A stretch of 64,000 nt of DNA, taken from the NCBI GenBank assembly GCA_964474695.1, contig CAYYTK010000002.1:186001-250000 (forward strand), given 5' to 3'. The notes below the pieces were generated by a model. It was not told the DNA's origin and ran no database searches. It was given only the letters and a program-made list of their open reading frames with translations. The stretch comes from DAOUBP01 sp964474695 (GTDB taxonomy: Bacteria > Chloroflexota > Anaerolineae > CG2-30-64-16). This document shows positions 55,511-63,523 of this stretch, piece by piece. The position numbers were made by a program, and so were the translations under genes. How positions within the stretch are numbered: position 1 is the stretch's first letter; each line of letters starts with the position of its first letter.

Positions 55511-56368
55511 ATGATTCCTAAGTCGGTCTTTGGCCGCACCGGACACCTGAGCACGCGCACCATTTTCGGCGCGGCCGCGTTGGGCGGCGTAACGCAGGCA
55601 GAAGCCGATCGCACGCTGGACGTGTTGCTGCAATACGGCGTCAACCATATCGATGTGGCCCGCAACTACGGCGACGCAGAGCTGCGCATTGGCCCGTGGA
55701 TGAAACAGCACCGGAGCCACTTCTTCCTGGCCACCAAGACCCAGGAGCGCACCTATGCCAGGGCCAAGGAGCAGATCCACGAGTCATTGGAGCGATTGCA
55801 GACCGACCACGTGGACCTGCTGCAACTGCACTTCCTGGTCGATCCTGCGGAATGGGAGGTGGCGCTGGGGCCGGGCGGCGCGCTGGAGGCAGCCATCGAA
55901 GCGCGCGAGCAGGGGCTGACCCGATTCATCGGCGTCACAGGCCACGAAGTCGTCGCGCCGGCCATGCACCTGCGCAGCCTGGCGCGCTTCGATTTCGATA
56001 CGGTGCTGCTGCCGTACAACTACCTGTTGATGCAGAATCCTCAATACGCGGCCGATTTCGAGGCGGTGGTGAAGCTCTGTGCTGAGCGGAACGTGCCGGT
56101 GCAGACAATCAAAGGGCTTACCCGCCGGCGCTGGGGTGATGGCCCACGCACCCGTGCCACCTGGTACGAGCCGCTGGAAGAGCAGCCCGATATCGACCTG
56201 GCAGTGTGGTATGTGCTGGGCCGGCCCGGCATCTTCCTGAATACCCTTGGCGACATCCACGTGCTGCCGAAAGTGCTGGACGCCGCCAGCCGCTTCGAGC
56301 GCGCGCCGTCCGATGGGGAGATGGAGGCATTGGTCGCCCGGCGGGAAATGGGACCGATGTTTTGGTAG
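55511..56368 (+). CDS. Aldo/keto reductase family oxidoreductase
   Basis: 285-residue TIM-barrel oxidoreductase. The catalytic tetrad is recognisable: Asp in HIDVARNYGDAE, Tyr in the same segment, Lys in FLATKTQER and His in LLQLHFL. It reduces carbonyl compounds with NADPH; the substrate is unknown. ATG 55511 has GGGG about 9 nt upstream; a GTG at 55502 overlapping the previous stop is an alternative. A perfect 18-bp palindrome follows the stop. Confidence 0.88.
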   Translation: MIPKSVFGRTGHLSTRTIFGAAALGGVTQAEADRTLDVLLQYGVNHIDVARNYGDAELRIGPWMKQHRSHFFLATKTQERTYARAKEQIHESLERLQTDHVDLLQLHFLVDPAEWEVALGPGGALEAAIEAREQGLTRFIGVTGHEVVAPAMHLRSLARFDFDTVLLPYNYLLMQNPQYAADFEAVVKLCAERNVPVQTIKGLTRRRWGDGPRTRATWYEPLEEQPDIDLAVWYVLGRPGIFLNTLGDIHVLPKVLDAASRFERAPSDGEMEALVARREMGPMFW

Positions 56369-56372
56369 CATG

Positions 56373-56409
56373 AAAGAAACCAGGTTTCTGACAGAAACCT
56401 GGTTTCTTT
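56373..56409. terminator. Perfect 18-bp palindrome between convergent genes
   Basis: AAAGAAACCAGGTTTCTG (56373-56390) and its exact complement (56392-56409) around one base. It has A residues on one side and T residues on the other, and lies between the convergent aldo/keto reductase and GNAT genes, so it should terminate both. The core AAACC-GGTTTC relates it to the palindromes at 40869 and 62361. Confidence 0.8.
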
Positions 56410-56415
56410 TCAGGC

Positions 56416-57189
56416 CTATTCCTCGCAATACGCGAGCACGGTCGCATAAGGTCTGAATCCCACCCGTTCGTACACGCGGCCGGCGCGCTCGTCAGCCGCG
56501 CCGAGGAACGCGACCTGCACCCCGGCCCCGAAAGCCTCCCGGACCATCGCGGCCACGAGCGCGCTGGCGATGCCCTGGCGCCGGTATGCCGCCAGCGTGG
56601 CGATGCCCACCAACTCCGTGAACCCGTGAAGCGGCGCCGTATAGGCGCCGGCCGTAACGGGCTCGCCATCCAGCAGGCCGAGGAAGCAGCGGCCCCCTTG
56701 CCCCGAGCGCCGGCGCAAGTCTTCGACCTGCGCGTCGGTGGGATCGGTGCGATCCTCTTCGCCGAAGCTCCACGCCTGCACGCTGATAAACGCGGCGAGG
56801 TCAGCAGCCGGCGATCCGGGCGTGAGCTGGCGCATCGCCAGGCCAGGCACATCGGGCGCAGGCCGAAAGCTGTCCGGCGTGCATACCATCAGGGGATTGC
56901 GCCCTTCTTCAACCAGGCCGGCCGCAGCCAACGCGGGGCCGAGATCAGGCGCGTACTGCTCGATAAACTCGAAACGCAGCAGGCGCTCTCGGCGCGCGAA
57001 CTCAGCCCGCAGCGCCGCCATCGTCTCCGCCGAAACATCCTTCACGGGTTCAGCCGGCATCCCATAGTTGTAGAACCGCAGCGCGTCGTTCGGGCTGAAG
57101 AAAAGCTCGAACGGCGGCACTTCGACCACGTCGTGAGTGCCGGCCGCCGCTGCGCGCAGATAAGCTTGAAGTATGGCTGGTGAAAACAA
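56416..57189 (-). CDS. GNAT-family N-acetyltransferase
   Basis: 257 residues. The C-terminal half (about 115-257) is a GNAT fold with the acetyl-CoA loop ATLAAYRRQGIASALV near residue 200 and RVYERVGFRPY near the end. The N-terminal half (FELFFSPNDALRFYNYGMP) is a helical region of the type seen in two-domain GNAT proteins. Substrate unknown. TTG start at 57189 has GAGGAG 7 nt upstream. Confidence 0.85.
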   Translation of the reverse strand: MFSPAILQAYLRAAAAGTHDVVEVPPFELFFSPNDALRFYNYGMPAEPVKDVSAETMAALRAEFARRERLLRFEFIEQYAPDLGPALAAAGLVEEGRNPLMVCTPDSFRPAPDVPGLAMRQLTPGSPAADLAAFISVQAWSFGEEDRTDPTDAQVEDLRRRSGQGGRCFLGLLDGEPVTAGAYTAPLHGFTELVGIATLAAYRRQGIASALVAAMVREAFGAGVQVAFLGAADERAGRVYERVGFRPYATVLAYCEE

Positions 57190-57206
57190 GACCGGACTCC
57201 TCTGAT

Positions 57207-57234
57207 CCCAGATTCCTGTCTCCTGACTCCTGAA
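57207..57234. repeat. Short CTCCTGA heptamer array
   Basis: Three degenerate 7-mers of the type CTCCTGA in the 45-bp gap between trxB and the GNAT gene, related to the CAGGAGG units at 27647 read on the other strand. Confidence 0.55.
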
Positions 57235-58254
57235 CTACTTGCCGCCAGGATACGTTCGATCTTCCAGGTCGGCGATGTACTTTTCCACTTCCAGCGCGGC
57301 CGCCACGCCCTGGCCTGCCGAGGTCGCGACCTGCTTGAAGCGGTGGTCCTGGATCTCACCCGCGGCGAAGATGCCGGGCACACTGGTGCGCATCAGCTTA
57401 TCGGTGATCAGGTAGCCTTCCTCGTCCATTGCCAGTTTGTCGACGAAGAGCTGGTTGTTGGGCAGGTGGCCGACGTAGATGAAGACGCCGTCGACCGGCG
57501 TGTCGTGCGTCTCGCCGGTGACCACATTCTTCAAGGTGACGCTTTCGACCTTCTCCGCGCCGTTAATGCTCGTGATCACGCTGTTCCAAACAAACTCGAT
57601 CTTGGGGTTTTCGACTGCGCGGCGCTGCAGGGTCGCACCGGCCCGCAATTGGTCACGGCGGTGGACGATGCGCACCCTGGACGCGAACCTGGTCAGGAAC
57701 AACGCCTCTTGCAGCGCGCTGTCGCCGCCGCCGACCACCACGATTTCCTTGTTGCGGAAGAAGAAGCCGTCGCAGGTCGCGCAATAGCTGACCCCATGTC
57801 CGGTCAGCCGTTCTTCGTTGGCGGCGCCCAGCCGTCGCGGGGATGCGCCGGTGGCCGCGACGATCGCCTTGGTCTTGAATTCGTTGCCACTGGCCGTCTT
57901 GACGGTGAAGGGCGGGCCGTTCACATCGATCTCGGTGACGGTGTCGATCAAAACCTCGGCGCCGAAGCGCTCGGCCTGCCGCTGCATTCGCTCCACCAGC
58001 TCAGGCCCCTGGATTTGCTCGAAGCCGGGGAAGTTCTCCACCTCGGTCGTCAAGGCAACCTGGCCGCCCAACTCGTTGCCGGTGATCAGCAGAGGGCGCA
58101 AATCCGCGCGCGCGACATAGATCGCAGCCGACCAGCCCGCCGGGCCGCTGCCGATGATGATCACATTTTCGATTTCGGGCCGCGGCCCCCCTTCGATCCG
58201 GCTTTCGACCTCGGCCTTCTCGCTGCTGCCCAGGTTCAGGTTAAAATCAAGCAT
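57235..58254 (-). CDS. trxB: Thioredoxin reductase
   Basis: 339-residue FAD/NADPH disulfide reductase. The FAD motif IIIGSGPAGWSAA is at about 33-45. The redox-active disulfide is Cys158-Ala-Thr-Cys161. The NADPH motif VVVGGGDSALQEA and the C-terminal FAD motif GIFAAGEIQD are intact. It reduces thioredoxin or, in many anaerobes, a two-domain glutaredoxin-like PDO. The selenoprotein at 53975 is a plausible substrate. It starts two bases after the rsmE stop on the same strand. Confidence 0.96.
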   Translation of the reverse strand: MLDFNLNLGSSEKAEVESRIEGGPRPEIENVIIIGSGPAGWSAAIYVARADLRPLLITGNELGGQVALTTEVENFPGFEQIQGPELVERMQRQAERFGAEVLIDTVTEIDVNGPPFTVKTASGNEFKTKAIVAATGASPRRLGAANEERLTGHGVSYCATCDGFFFRNKEIVVVGGGDSALQEALFLTRFASRVRIVHRRDQLRAGATLQRRAVENPKIEFVWNSVITSINGAEKVESVTLKNVVTGETHDTPVDGVFIYVGHLPNNQLFVDKLAMDEEGYLITDKLMRTSVPGIFAAGEIQDHRFKQVATSAGQGVAAALEVEKYIADLEDRTYPGGK

Positions 58255-58256
58255 TG

Positions 58257-59015
58257 CTAAATATCTCTCGCTTCGTATAGAATCAGCGCCGCGGCTACGA
58301 CCCCGGCAGTTTCGGCCCGCAGGATGCGCGGCCCGAGCGTCACCGGCTGAATGCCATACCGTTGCGCCAGGTCGATCTCTTCGTCAGTGAAGCCGCCTTC
58401 CGGACCGACGAATAATTCGATGCGCGCACCCTGGCCCAGGTTACAGCCGGCCAGCGCGTCCCGCAGCCGCCGCGACTGCTCCCCCTCCCAGGGGATGATC
58501 CGCAAAGAGGACGGTCCGGCCGCCGCTGCTTTCGCGCTCGAATGGACGGCCTGCGTCAATAACTGTGCGGGCAGCAGCCTGGGCAGCCGCGCTCGCCCGC
58601 TCTGTTCGGCCGCCTCCTGAATGATGCGCTCCCACCGCTCACGCTTGTCTTCCACAGCATCCAGGTCATCGACCACGTTGCGCTCGCACACGATCGGCAC
58701 AAAGGCGCTGACCCCGACTTCGGTGCCTTTCTGCAGCGCCCACCCGAAACGATCGCCTTTCAGCACCGCCTGGTGCAGGGTGATATGGGCGGCCGGCTCA
58801 CCCTCCGCTTCCCAGCGCCGCACGATCTGAAACTTCGCGTCCGCCTCGCCCAGAGCGACCAGCATCGCCTCACAGGCCCAGCCCTGGCCGTCGAGCAGCG
58901 TCACCCGATCGCCCAGGCGCAGCCGCAACACCCGGCGCACCTGGTGGGCCTGCTCGCCGCTCAGGACAACGGGGTGTACGGCTAGAGCTTCGGGAGCAAC
59001 AAAAAAGCGGTGCAT
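58257..59015 (-). CDS. rsmE: 16S rRNA (uracil1498-N3)-methyltransferase
   Basis: 252-residue SPOUT methyltransferase. The N-terminal PUA-like domain begins MHRFFVAPEAL and contains HQVRRVLRLRLGDRVTLLDGQG. The catalytic domain has KGDRFGWALQKGTEVGVSAFVP, the QSGRARLP motif and the knotted SAM-binding IELFVGPEGGFTDEE and LGPRILRAETAGV. It methylates N3 of U1498 in 16S rRNA. It sits between the phosphorylase gene and trxB. Confidence 0.94.
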   Translation of the reverse strand: MHRFFVAPEALAVHPVVLSGEQAHQVRRVLRLRLGDRVTLLDGQGWACEAMLVALGEADAKFQIVRRWEAEGEPAAHITLHQAVLKGDRFGWALQKGTEVGVSAFVPIVCERNVVDDLDAVEDKRERWERIIQEAAEQSGRARLPRLLPAQLLTQAVHSSAKAAAAGPSSLRIIPWEGEQSRRLRDALAGCNLGQGARIELFVGPEGGFTDEEIDLAQRYGIQPVTLGPRILRAETAGVVAAALILYEARDI

Positions 59016-59025
59016 TGCACACCCA

Positions 59026-59790
59026 TCACAGCGTCAGACACGCCTCGGCGGCCAGCCAGAACAGATTCCTACGCACATCGGCGCGGCTGAGCCATTCGCG
59101 CGAATCCCATTCGGCGCCGCTGACATCATCGCCGCCATAGAGGATTTGTGCGAACGGCACGCCGCGAAACTGCGCGACCGCGAAGAACGCCGCGGCTTCC
59201 ATTTCGACTGTCAGACAACCCTCTGCCTTGCGCCGCTGCACCTTGGCGGTTGTTTCACGATAGATGGCATCGGTTGTCCAGGTCTTGCCTTTCACGTAGG
59301 GCACGCCGTGGCCCGCTAACGTCCGCTCGATCGCCGCAATGCCATCAGCGTTGGCCGCAACTTCGCGGGCCGGGGGCAGGTAATGGTAGGAGGCGCCTTC
59401 ATCGCGCACCGCTGCGGTAGGGATGACGAGGTGGCCCACCGCGATCTCTTTGTTCAGCACCCCTGCGCCGCCACAGGCAATGAACTTCCGGCAGCCGCGG
59501 GCAATCACCTCTTCCAGCAGGCCGGCAGCCAAAGGAGCGCCGACGCCGGGGTGGAAGAACGCCAATCGCCGGCCTTCCAGCGTGATCTCATACAATGGGT
59601 GCTTGCTCAGCTCGCTGCTTTGCATCGCGATGCACCGGGCTTCGTGCTCTGTCACGACCTGCTCGATGACGTCCTGAAAGAAGCAGACCACACAATGCTC
59701 AGGCGCGTCGATGGGCTTGACGAGTCGCCCCGGCTCGATGATCGCCTCGCGGGCCGGGTCGAATTCGAGGATGGGGTAGAGCTGGTTCAC
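59026..59790 (-). CDS. Nucleoside phosphorylase (PNP/UDP family)
   Basis: 254-residue member of the purine/uridine phosphorylase family. The phosphate-binding segment is HPGVGAPLAAGLLEE, followed by FIACGGAGVLN and the C-terminal nucleoside-binding VEMEAAAFFAVAQFRGV. It splits a nucleoside with phosphate for salvage; base specificity is unclear. GTG start at 59790 overlaps the prmA stop (GTGA), showing translational coupling. Confidence 0.9.
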   Translation of the reverse strand: MNQLYPILEFDPAREAIIEPGRLVKPIDAPEHCVVCFFQDVIEQVVTEHEARCIAMQSSELSKHPLYEITLEGRRLAFFHPGVGAPLAAGLLEEVIARGCRKFIACGGAGVLNKEIAVGHLVIPTAAVRDEGASYHYLPPAREVAANADGIAAIERTLAGHGVPYVKGKTWTTDAIYRETTAKVQRRKAEGCLTVEMEAAAFFAVAQFRGVPFAQILYGGDDVSGAEWDSREWLSRADVRRNLFWLAAEACLTL

Positions 59791-60803
59791 GCCGCCGCCT
59801 CTTGCGCCGCCGCTTGCGCCGCCACCAGGGACACCCAGTCACCCTGGCCCAGGCGGCTGACAACCGCCAACCGGCGCCGCGCCAGCGCCTCCCTCACGTC
59901 CGGCTCGCGCTCTTCGATGATGCCGGCCAAAATCATGCGGCCCCCGGGAGCCAGGTAGGTGTGCAGGCCGGCATCCAGCAGGGCGGTGATGACATGCGGC
60001 AGGATGTTGACCAGGATGATGTCCCAGGCAGGCCGATCATCCTCGCGGCTCACGGCGAAAAGCGGCTGCCCACCGGCGCGCGATCCGTCCGCGTCATCCG
60101 CGCTCGTCCGCGTCCAGCTTTCATCCGGCCCTGCACTGACAACGACGTGAATCGGCACAGGCAAGTCGTTCAGCGCCGCGTTCTCCTGCGTCGCGGTCAC
60201 CGCGATGGGGTCGATATCGAACGCGTCCACGCTGGCCGCGCCGAGCCGGGCTGCGGCAATGCTGAGGATGCCTGAGCCGCAGCCCGCGTCCAGGACGCGC
60301 TGGCCCGGCCGCGCGACGTCTTCCATAGCCATCAGGCAGAGCTGCGTGCTGGGATGCAGGCCGGTGCCGAACGCCATGCCGGGATCGAGAATGATCGGCA
60401 CGTCATCGGGGCCCACTTGAACCGCGTCACGCTCCCAGGCCGGTACGATCCAGAAGCGCCGGCCGACGCGCAGCGGCCGATAGCTGGCCTTCCACGCGTT
60501 CGCCCAATCCTCCTCAGCCAGCGGCCGCACGACGACATCGCCCAACGGATAGATGCGGCCAAGATACCACAGCCCTTCCTCGATCTGGCGCCTGCGCTCT
60601 TGCGCCTCTGGCTCGCCCGCGGGCAGATAGGTTTTCACCACGACGAACTGGTGATGCTCGTCGCCCACCGGATCGAACCCGCCGACCTCGGTTACTGCAC
60701 CGCCCTGGCCGTCAGGCCGGCTGTTGAGGCGGTTGAACAACTCACTGACCGCTTCGGCCGCTTCGCCGTCTGCCTGAACGCTGATTTCAATCCAATTCAT
60801 CAT
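59787..60803 (-). CDS. prmA: Ribosomal protein L11 methyltransferase
   Basis: 338 residues. The N-terminal substrate-recognition domain (WIEISVQADGEAAEAVSELFNR) and linker precede a class I methyltransferase domain, with DPGMAFGTGLHPSTQLCL, SAM-binding DAGCGSGILSIAAARLGA and the target-binding NILPHVI (NxLxxxI type). A short loop near 215-235 (TRTSADDADGSRAGGQ) is longer than usual. It trimethylates L11. Start lies among GTG-ATG-ATG codons (60798-60806) overlapping the dnaJ stop; ATG 60803 was chosen. Confidence 0.93.
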   Translation of the reverse strand: MMNWIEISVQADGEAAEAVSELFNRLNSRPDGQGGAVTEVGGFDPVGDEHHQFVVVKTYLPAGEPEAQERRRQIEEGLWYLGRIYPLGDVVVRPLAEEDWANAWKASYRPLRVGRRFWIVPAWERDAVQVGPDDVPIILDPGMAFGTGLHPSTQLCLMAMEDVARPGQRVLDAGCGSGILSIAAARLGAASVDAFDIDPIAVTATQENAALNDLPVPIHVVVSAGPDESWTRTSADDADGSRAGGQPLFAVSREDDRPAWDIILVNILPHVITALLDAGLHTYLAPGGRMILAGIIEEREPDVREALARRRLAVVSRLGQGDWVSLVAAQAAAQEAAA

Positions 60804-61942
60804 CACCCCAGCGCGTTGCCAACCGCGTCCATCAGCTTCTCGAACAGGTTCCGATTATCTTTGCCCAGCGACTCCAATCCCAGCGATTCGCCCAGTTCTT
60901 TCAACGCCCTGCGCTGTTTTTCGTTCAGCTTTTCGGGCACCACCACGCGCACAGAGACAAGCTGATCCCCGCGGCGGCTGCTGCGCAGGATCGGCACCCC
61001 CTTGCCACGCAGGCGGAAGACCGCCCCATGTTGCGTGCCCGCCGGAATGGTGAGCTTGCTGGGACCATCCATTGTAGGAACTTCAACCTCGGCGCCCAAC
61101 GCGGCCTGCACGATGTTCACAGGCAGCTCCAGCAGAATGTCATTGTCCTGGCGTTGGAACACCTTGTGCGGCTGCACGCGCAGCACCACAAACAAACTGC
61201 CCGGTGGCCCCCCGCGCTCGCCTGGCTCCCCTTCGCCGGCCAGACGGATGCGCATGCCATCGTCCACGCCGGCCGGGATGCTCACCGCCATCTTGCGGGT
61301 GACCCGGACGCGCTTCTGGCCGCGACAATGGGTGCAGGGGGTAGTCGCAATCTCACGCTCCCCGTTACAGCGCGGGCAGGTGGTCACACTCACAAACTGG
61401 CCCAGGATCGTCTGCTGGGCGCGGCGCACTTCGCCGGTGCCGTTGCATTGAGGGCACCGGATCGGTTTGGTGCCCGGTTCGGCGCCGGAACCCTGGCACT
61501 GCGGGCATATTTCCTGGCGCGGCACCTCGATCTCTTTCTCGGCGCCGAAGACGGCTTCCTGGAAGGTGATCTCCATGTCATAGCGCAGGTCATTGCCGCG
61601 CGCCGGACCACGCTGCGCCGTTTGCGCCCCGCCGAAGCCGCCAAAGAACTCCTCGAAGATATCGCCGAAGCCGCCCGGGAAGCCGCCAAACCCCGACCCC
61701 GCGCCGCCGCCGAAACCGCCCTGCGCCGCCGCGTGTCCGAATCGATCGTAGGCCGCCCGTTTATCGGCATCGCTGAGGACCTCGTACGCTTCGTTGATCT
61801 CCTTGAAGCGATCTTCGGCATCCTCGGACTTATTCACGTCGGGGTGATATTGGCGCGCCAGTTTGCGATAGGCGCCCTTGATCGCGTTCTCGTCCGCATC
61901 GCGCGGCACCCCAAGAACCTCGTAGTAATCGCGTTTACTCAT
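60803..61942 (-). CDS. dnaJ: Chaperone protein DnaJ
   Basis: 379-residue Hsp40. The J domain (about 1-70) has the HPD motif in ARQYHPDVNK, then a Gly/Phe-rich linker (GGFGGGAGSGFGGFPGGFGD). The cysteine-rich zinc domain (about 140-205) has four CxxCxG-type repeats; the last two (CPRCNGER, CTHCRGQK) are degenerate at the final glycine. A C-terminal substrate-binding region follows. It stimulates DnaK; no dnaK or grpE is adjacent. The prmA start overlaps its stop. Confidence 0.95.
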   Translation of the reverse strand: MSKRDYYEVLGVPRDADENAIKGAYRKLARQYHPDVNKSEDAEDRFKEINEAYEVLSDADKRAAYDRFGHAAAQGGFGGGAGSGFGGFPGGFGDIFEEFFGGFGGAQTAQRGPARGNDLRYDMEITFQEAVFGAEKEIEVPRQEICPQCQGSGAEPGTKPIRCPQCNGTGEVRRAQQTILGQFVSVTTCPRCNGEREIATTPCTHCRGQKRVRVTRKMAVSIPAGVDDGMRIRLAGEGEPGERGGPPGSLFVVLRVQPHKVFQRQDNDILLELPVNIVQAALGAEVEVPTMDGPSKLTIPAGTQHGAVFRLRGKGVPILRSSRRGDQLVSVRVVVPEKLNEKQRRALKELGESLGLESLGKDNRNLFEKLMDAVGNALG

Positions 61943-61980
61943 TAATCATTACTCGTTGCGAAAATCCTGCCAGACTGTCC

Positions 61981-62083
61981 GTATTGCGTATTGCGTGCTA
62001 CGTATTGCGAATTGTGCGAAAAGTACAAGAAGTACGCAGTACGTAGTACGCAGTACGCAGTACGCAGTACGTAGTACGCAATA
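61981..62083. repeat. Convergent heptamer arrays upstream of dnaJ
   Basis: A left array of GTATTGC-type 7-mers (61981-62015) faces a right array of at least seven AGTACGC/AGTACGT 7-mers (about 62033-62083). The right array is the reverse complement of the TACTGCG-type unit, so the two halves form an imperfect hairpin. They fill the gap between dnaJ and the small membrane protein. Confidence 0.88.
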
Positions 62084-62085
62084 TG

Positions 62086-62325
62086 TTATTCTTCGTTCTT
62101 CGTCGTCACCGCTGGCTCGTCGTCCTCATCCCCGTCTTCCCAACTGATGATCCACACGCAGAGACCGGCCAGCGCTACGGTCGCCGCAATCAGCGCGGCC
62201 CACTGCCCGGCCTGAAAGCCAACGTGACGTGCGGCAAAAACAACGATGATGACCATCCCGACCGCCAGAACAAACCAGGAGACCAGGTTAGGATGACTGT
62301 TCCATAATGTGCGTAATTGTTTCAT
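62086..62325 (-). CDS. Small two-helix membrane protein, unknown function
   Basis: 79 residues with two hydrophobic segments (about 15-33 and 42-61) and an acidic tail (SWEDGDEDDEPAV). I recognise no family. The ATG at 62325 has GGAGGGG 5 nt upstream, supporting a real gene. It lies between the coaE-GNAT gene and dnaJ, flanked by a long palindrome on one side and heptamer arrays on the other. Confidence 0.7.
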   Translation of the reverse strand: MKQLRTLWNSHPNLVSWFVLAVGMVIIVVFAARHVGFQAGQWAALIAATVALAGLCVWIISWEDGDEDDEPAVTTKNEE

Positions 62326-62360
62326 ATTCCCCTCCGATCGGACCGCTCCTCACGCACCTC

Positions 62361-62403
62361 GTTTCACAAACCGGGTTTCTCGGAGAAACCCGGTTTGTGA
62401 AAC
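62361..62403. repeat. Perfect 21-bp palindrome
   Basis: A 21-nt arm (62361-62381, beginning GTTTCACAAACCGGG) and its exact complement (62383-62403) are separated by a single G. It lies downstream of the coaE-GNAT gene and could terminate its minus-strand transcript. Core AAACCGGGTTTCTC shared with other palindromes of the window. Confidence 0.85.
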
Positions 62404-62428
62404 GATCCGTGATTCCTTCAATCGATGT

Positions 62429-63523
62429 TCACACCAGAAACAACTCGTACAACAACTCGTCCACATACCGGCCATCGACGAACGCCTGGTGCACCAGGCG
62501 GCCGCAAGGCTGGAAGCCCAACGCGCAGTAGAATCTCTGCGCCTCGGGATTATCATCCCGCACCGTGATAACAAGTTTGCTGAATCCTGCGGCGCGTGCA
62601 GCGTCCCACGTGAACGCGCTCAACGCGCGACCGATGCCGCGACCGCGGACCGGCGCAACGATGTAAGAACCCAGGGTGGCCACGTGATCCATGGTCGGCG
62701 CGTAAGCAGCATACGGCTCCACCACCTGGAAACCGGCCACCACCCGGCCCAGCAGTGCGATGCTCAGGAACGAGCGGCGCGGCATGCCGCGCAGATACGC
62801 TCGCTCTTGTGCGGGGGTGAACGTGCGCCCCGCGATGGTGCGCCCACCCTCCAACACGACGCTGTTGAGCACCGCAGCCGTGCCCTCTGCATCGGCCAGG
62901 GTCGCGAAACGAATGACCGGCGCGGGCAGCGGCAGACCCAGCTCAACCCATGCGGCCAACACCATCTGCGCGGTTTCAGCCGTGGCGCCGTCCGTGCGGA
63001 TGACGCGCTGCGCCTGGGCTATCATCCGGGCGGGAGGCATCTGGTTCGCCATGCGCCGCCGCACTTCCTCGGCGCTCATGCCGCGGCTCTTCTTCAGCCG
63101 GGAAAACTGAAGCCGTGGGCTGCAGTGCGCAACCCACACCTGGTCACACTGTTGCCGGTTGATCCCGGACTCAAGCAGCTTGATAGCTTCGATCACCACC
63201 GCCGGCGCAGATGACGCAGCAATCTGCCGGGCGATGACTTCGCCCACAATCGGGTGCACGATGGCTTCCAACCGGGCCAACGCGTCGGCATCGGCAAAGA
63301 CGCGCTCGGCCAGCCGCGCCCGGTCGATGGCGCCATCCGGCCCCAGGATTTCAGTGCCGAGTGAAGCCAGCACCGGGCCAAAGGCCGGGCCCCCAGGAGA
63401 CATCGCCTCCCGCGCCACGAGGTCCGCGTCGATCCCCTCAGCGCCCAGCGAAGTCAGCACATTGCGTATGTGGCTTTTGCCGGCGCCGATGCCGCCGGTC
63501 AAGCCGATGACCAGAGGTTTCAT
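62429..63523 (-). CDS. coaE: Dephospho-CoA kinase fused to a GNAT acetyltransferase
   Basis: 364 residues. Residues 1-205 are dephospho-CoA kinase with P-loop GLTGGIGAGKS (about 7-17), the DADLVAREAM substrate segment and the lid region near FSRLKKSRGMSAEEVRRRM. It performs the last step of CoA synthesis. Residues about 205-364 are a GNAT domain with the acetyl-CoA loop APVRGRGIGRALSAF and FYCALGFQPCG near the end. This links CoA formation to a CoA-thioester-using enzyme in one chain. ATG 63523 overlaps the upstream gene stop (ATGA); a start five codons earlier lies in that gene. Confidence 0.92.
   Translation of the reverse strand: MKPLVIGLTGGIGAGKSHIRNVLTSLGAEGIDADLVAREAMSPGGPAFGPVLASLGTEILGPDGAIDRARLAERVFADADALARLEAIVHPIVGEVIARQIAASSAPAVVIEAIKLLESGINRQQCDQVWVAHCSPRLQFSRLKKSRGMSAEEVRRRMANQMPPARMIAQAQRVIRTDGATAETAQMVLAAWVELGLPLPAPVIRFATLADAEGTAAVLNSVVLEGGRTIAGRTFTPAQERAYLRGMPRRSFLSIALLGRVVAGFQVVEPYAAYAPTMDHVATLGSYIVAPVRGRGIGRALSAFTWDAARAAGFSKLVITVRDDNPEAQRFYCALGFQPCGRLVHQAFVDGRYVDELLYELFLV

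Noticed and set aside
61981..62083. CRISPR array
   Set aside because: Units are 7 bp with no spacers and no cas genes occur; it is a short tandem array.
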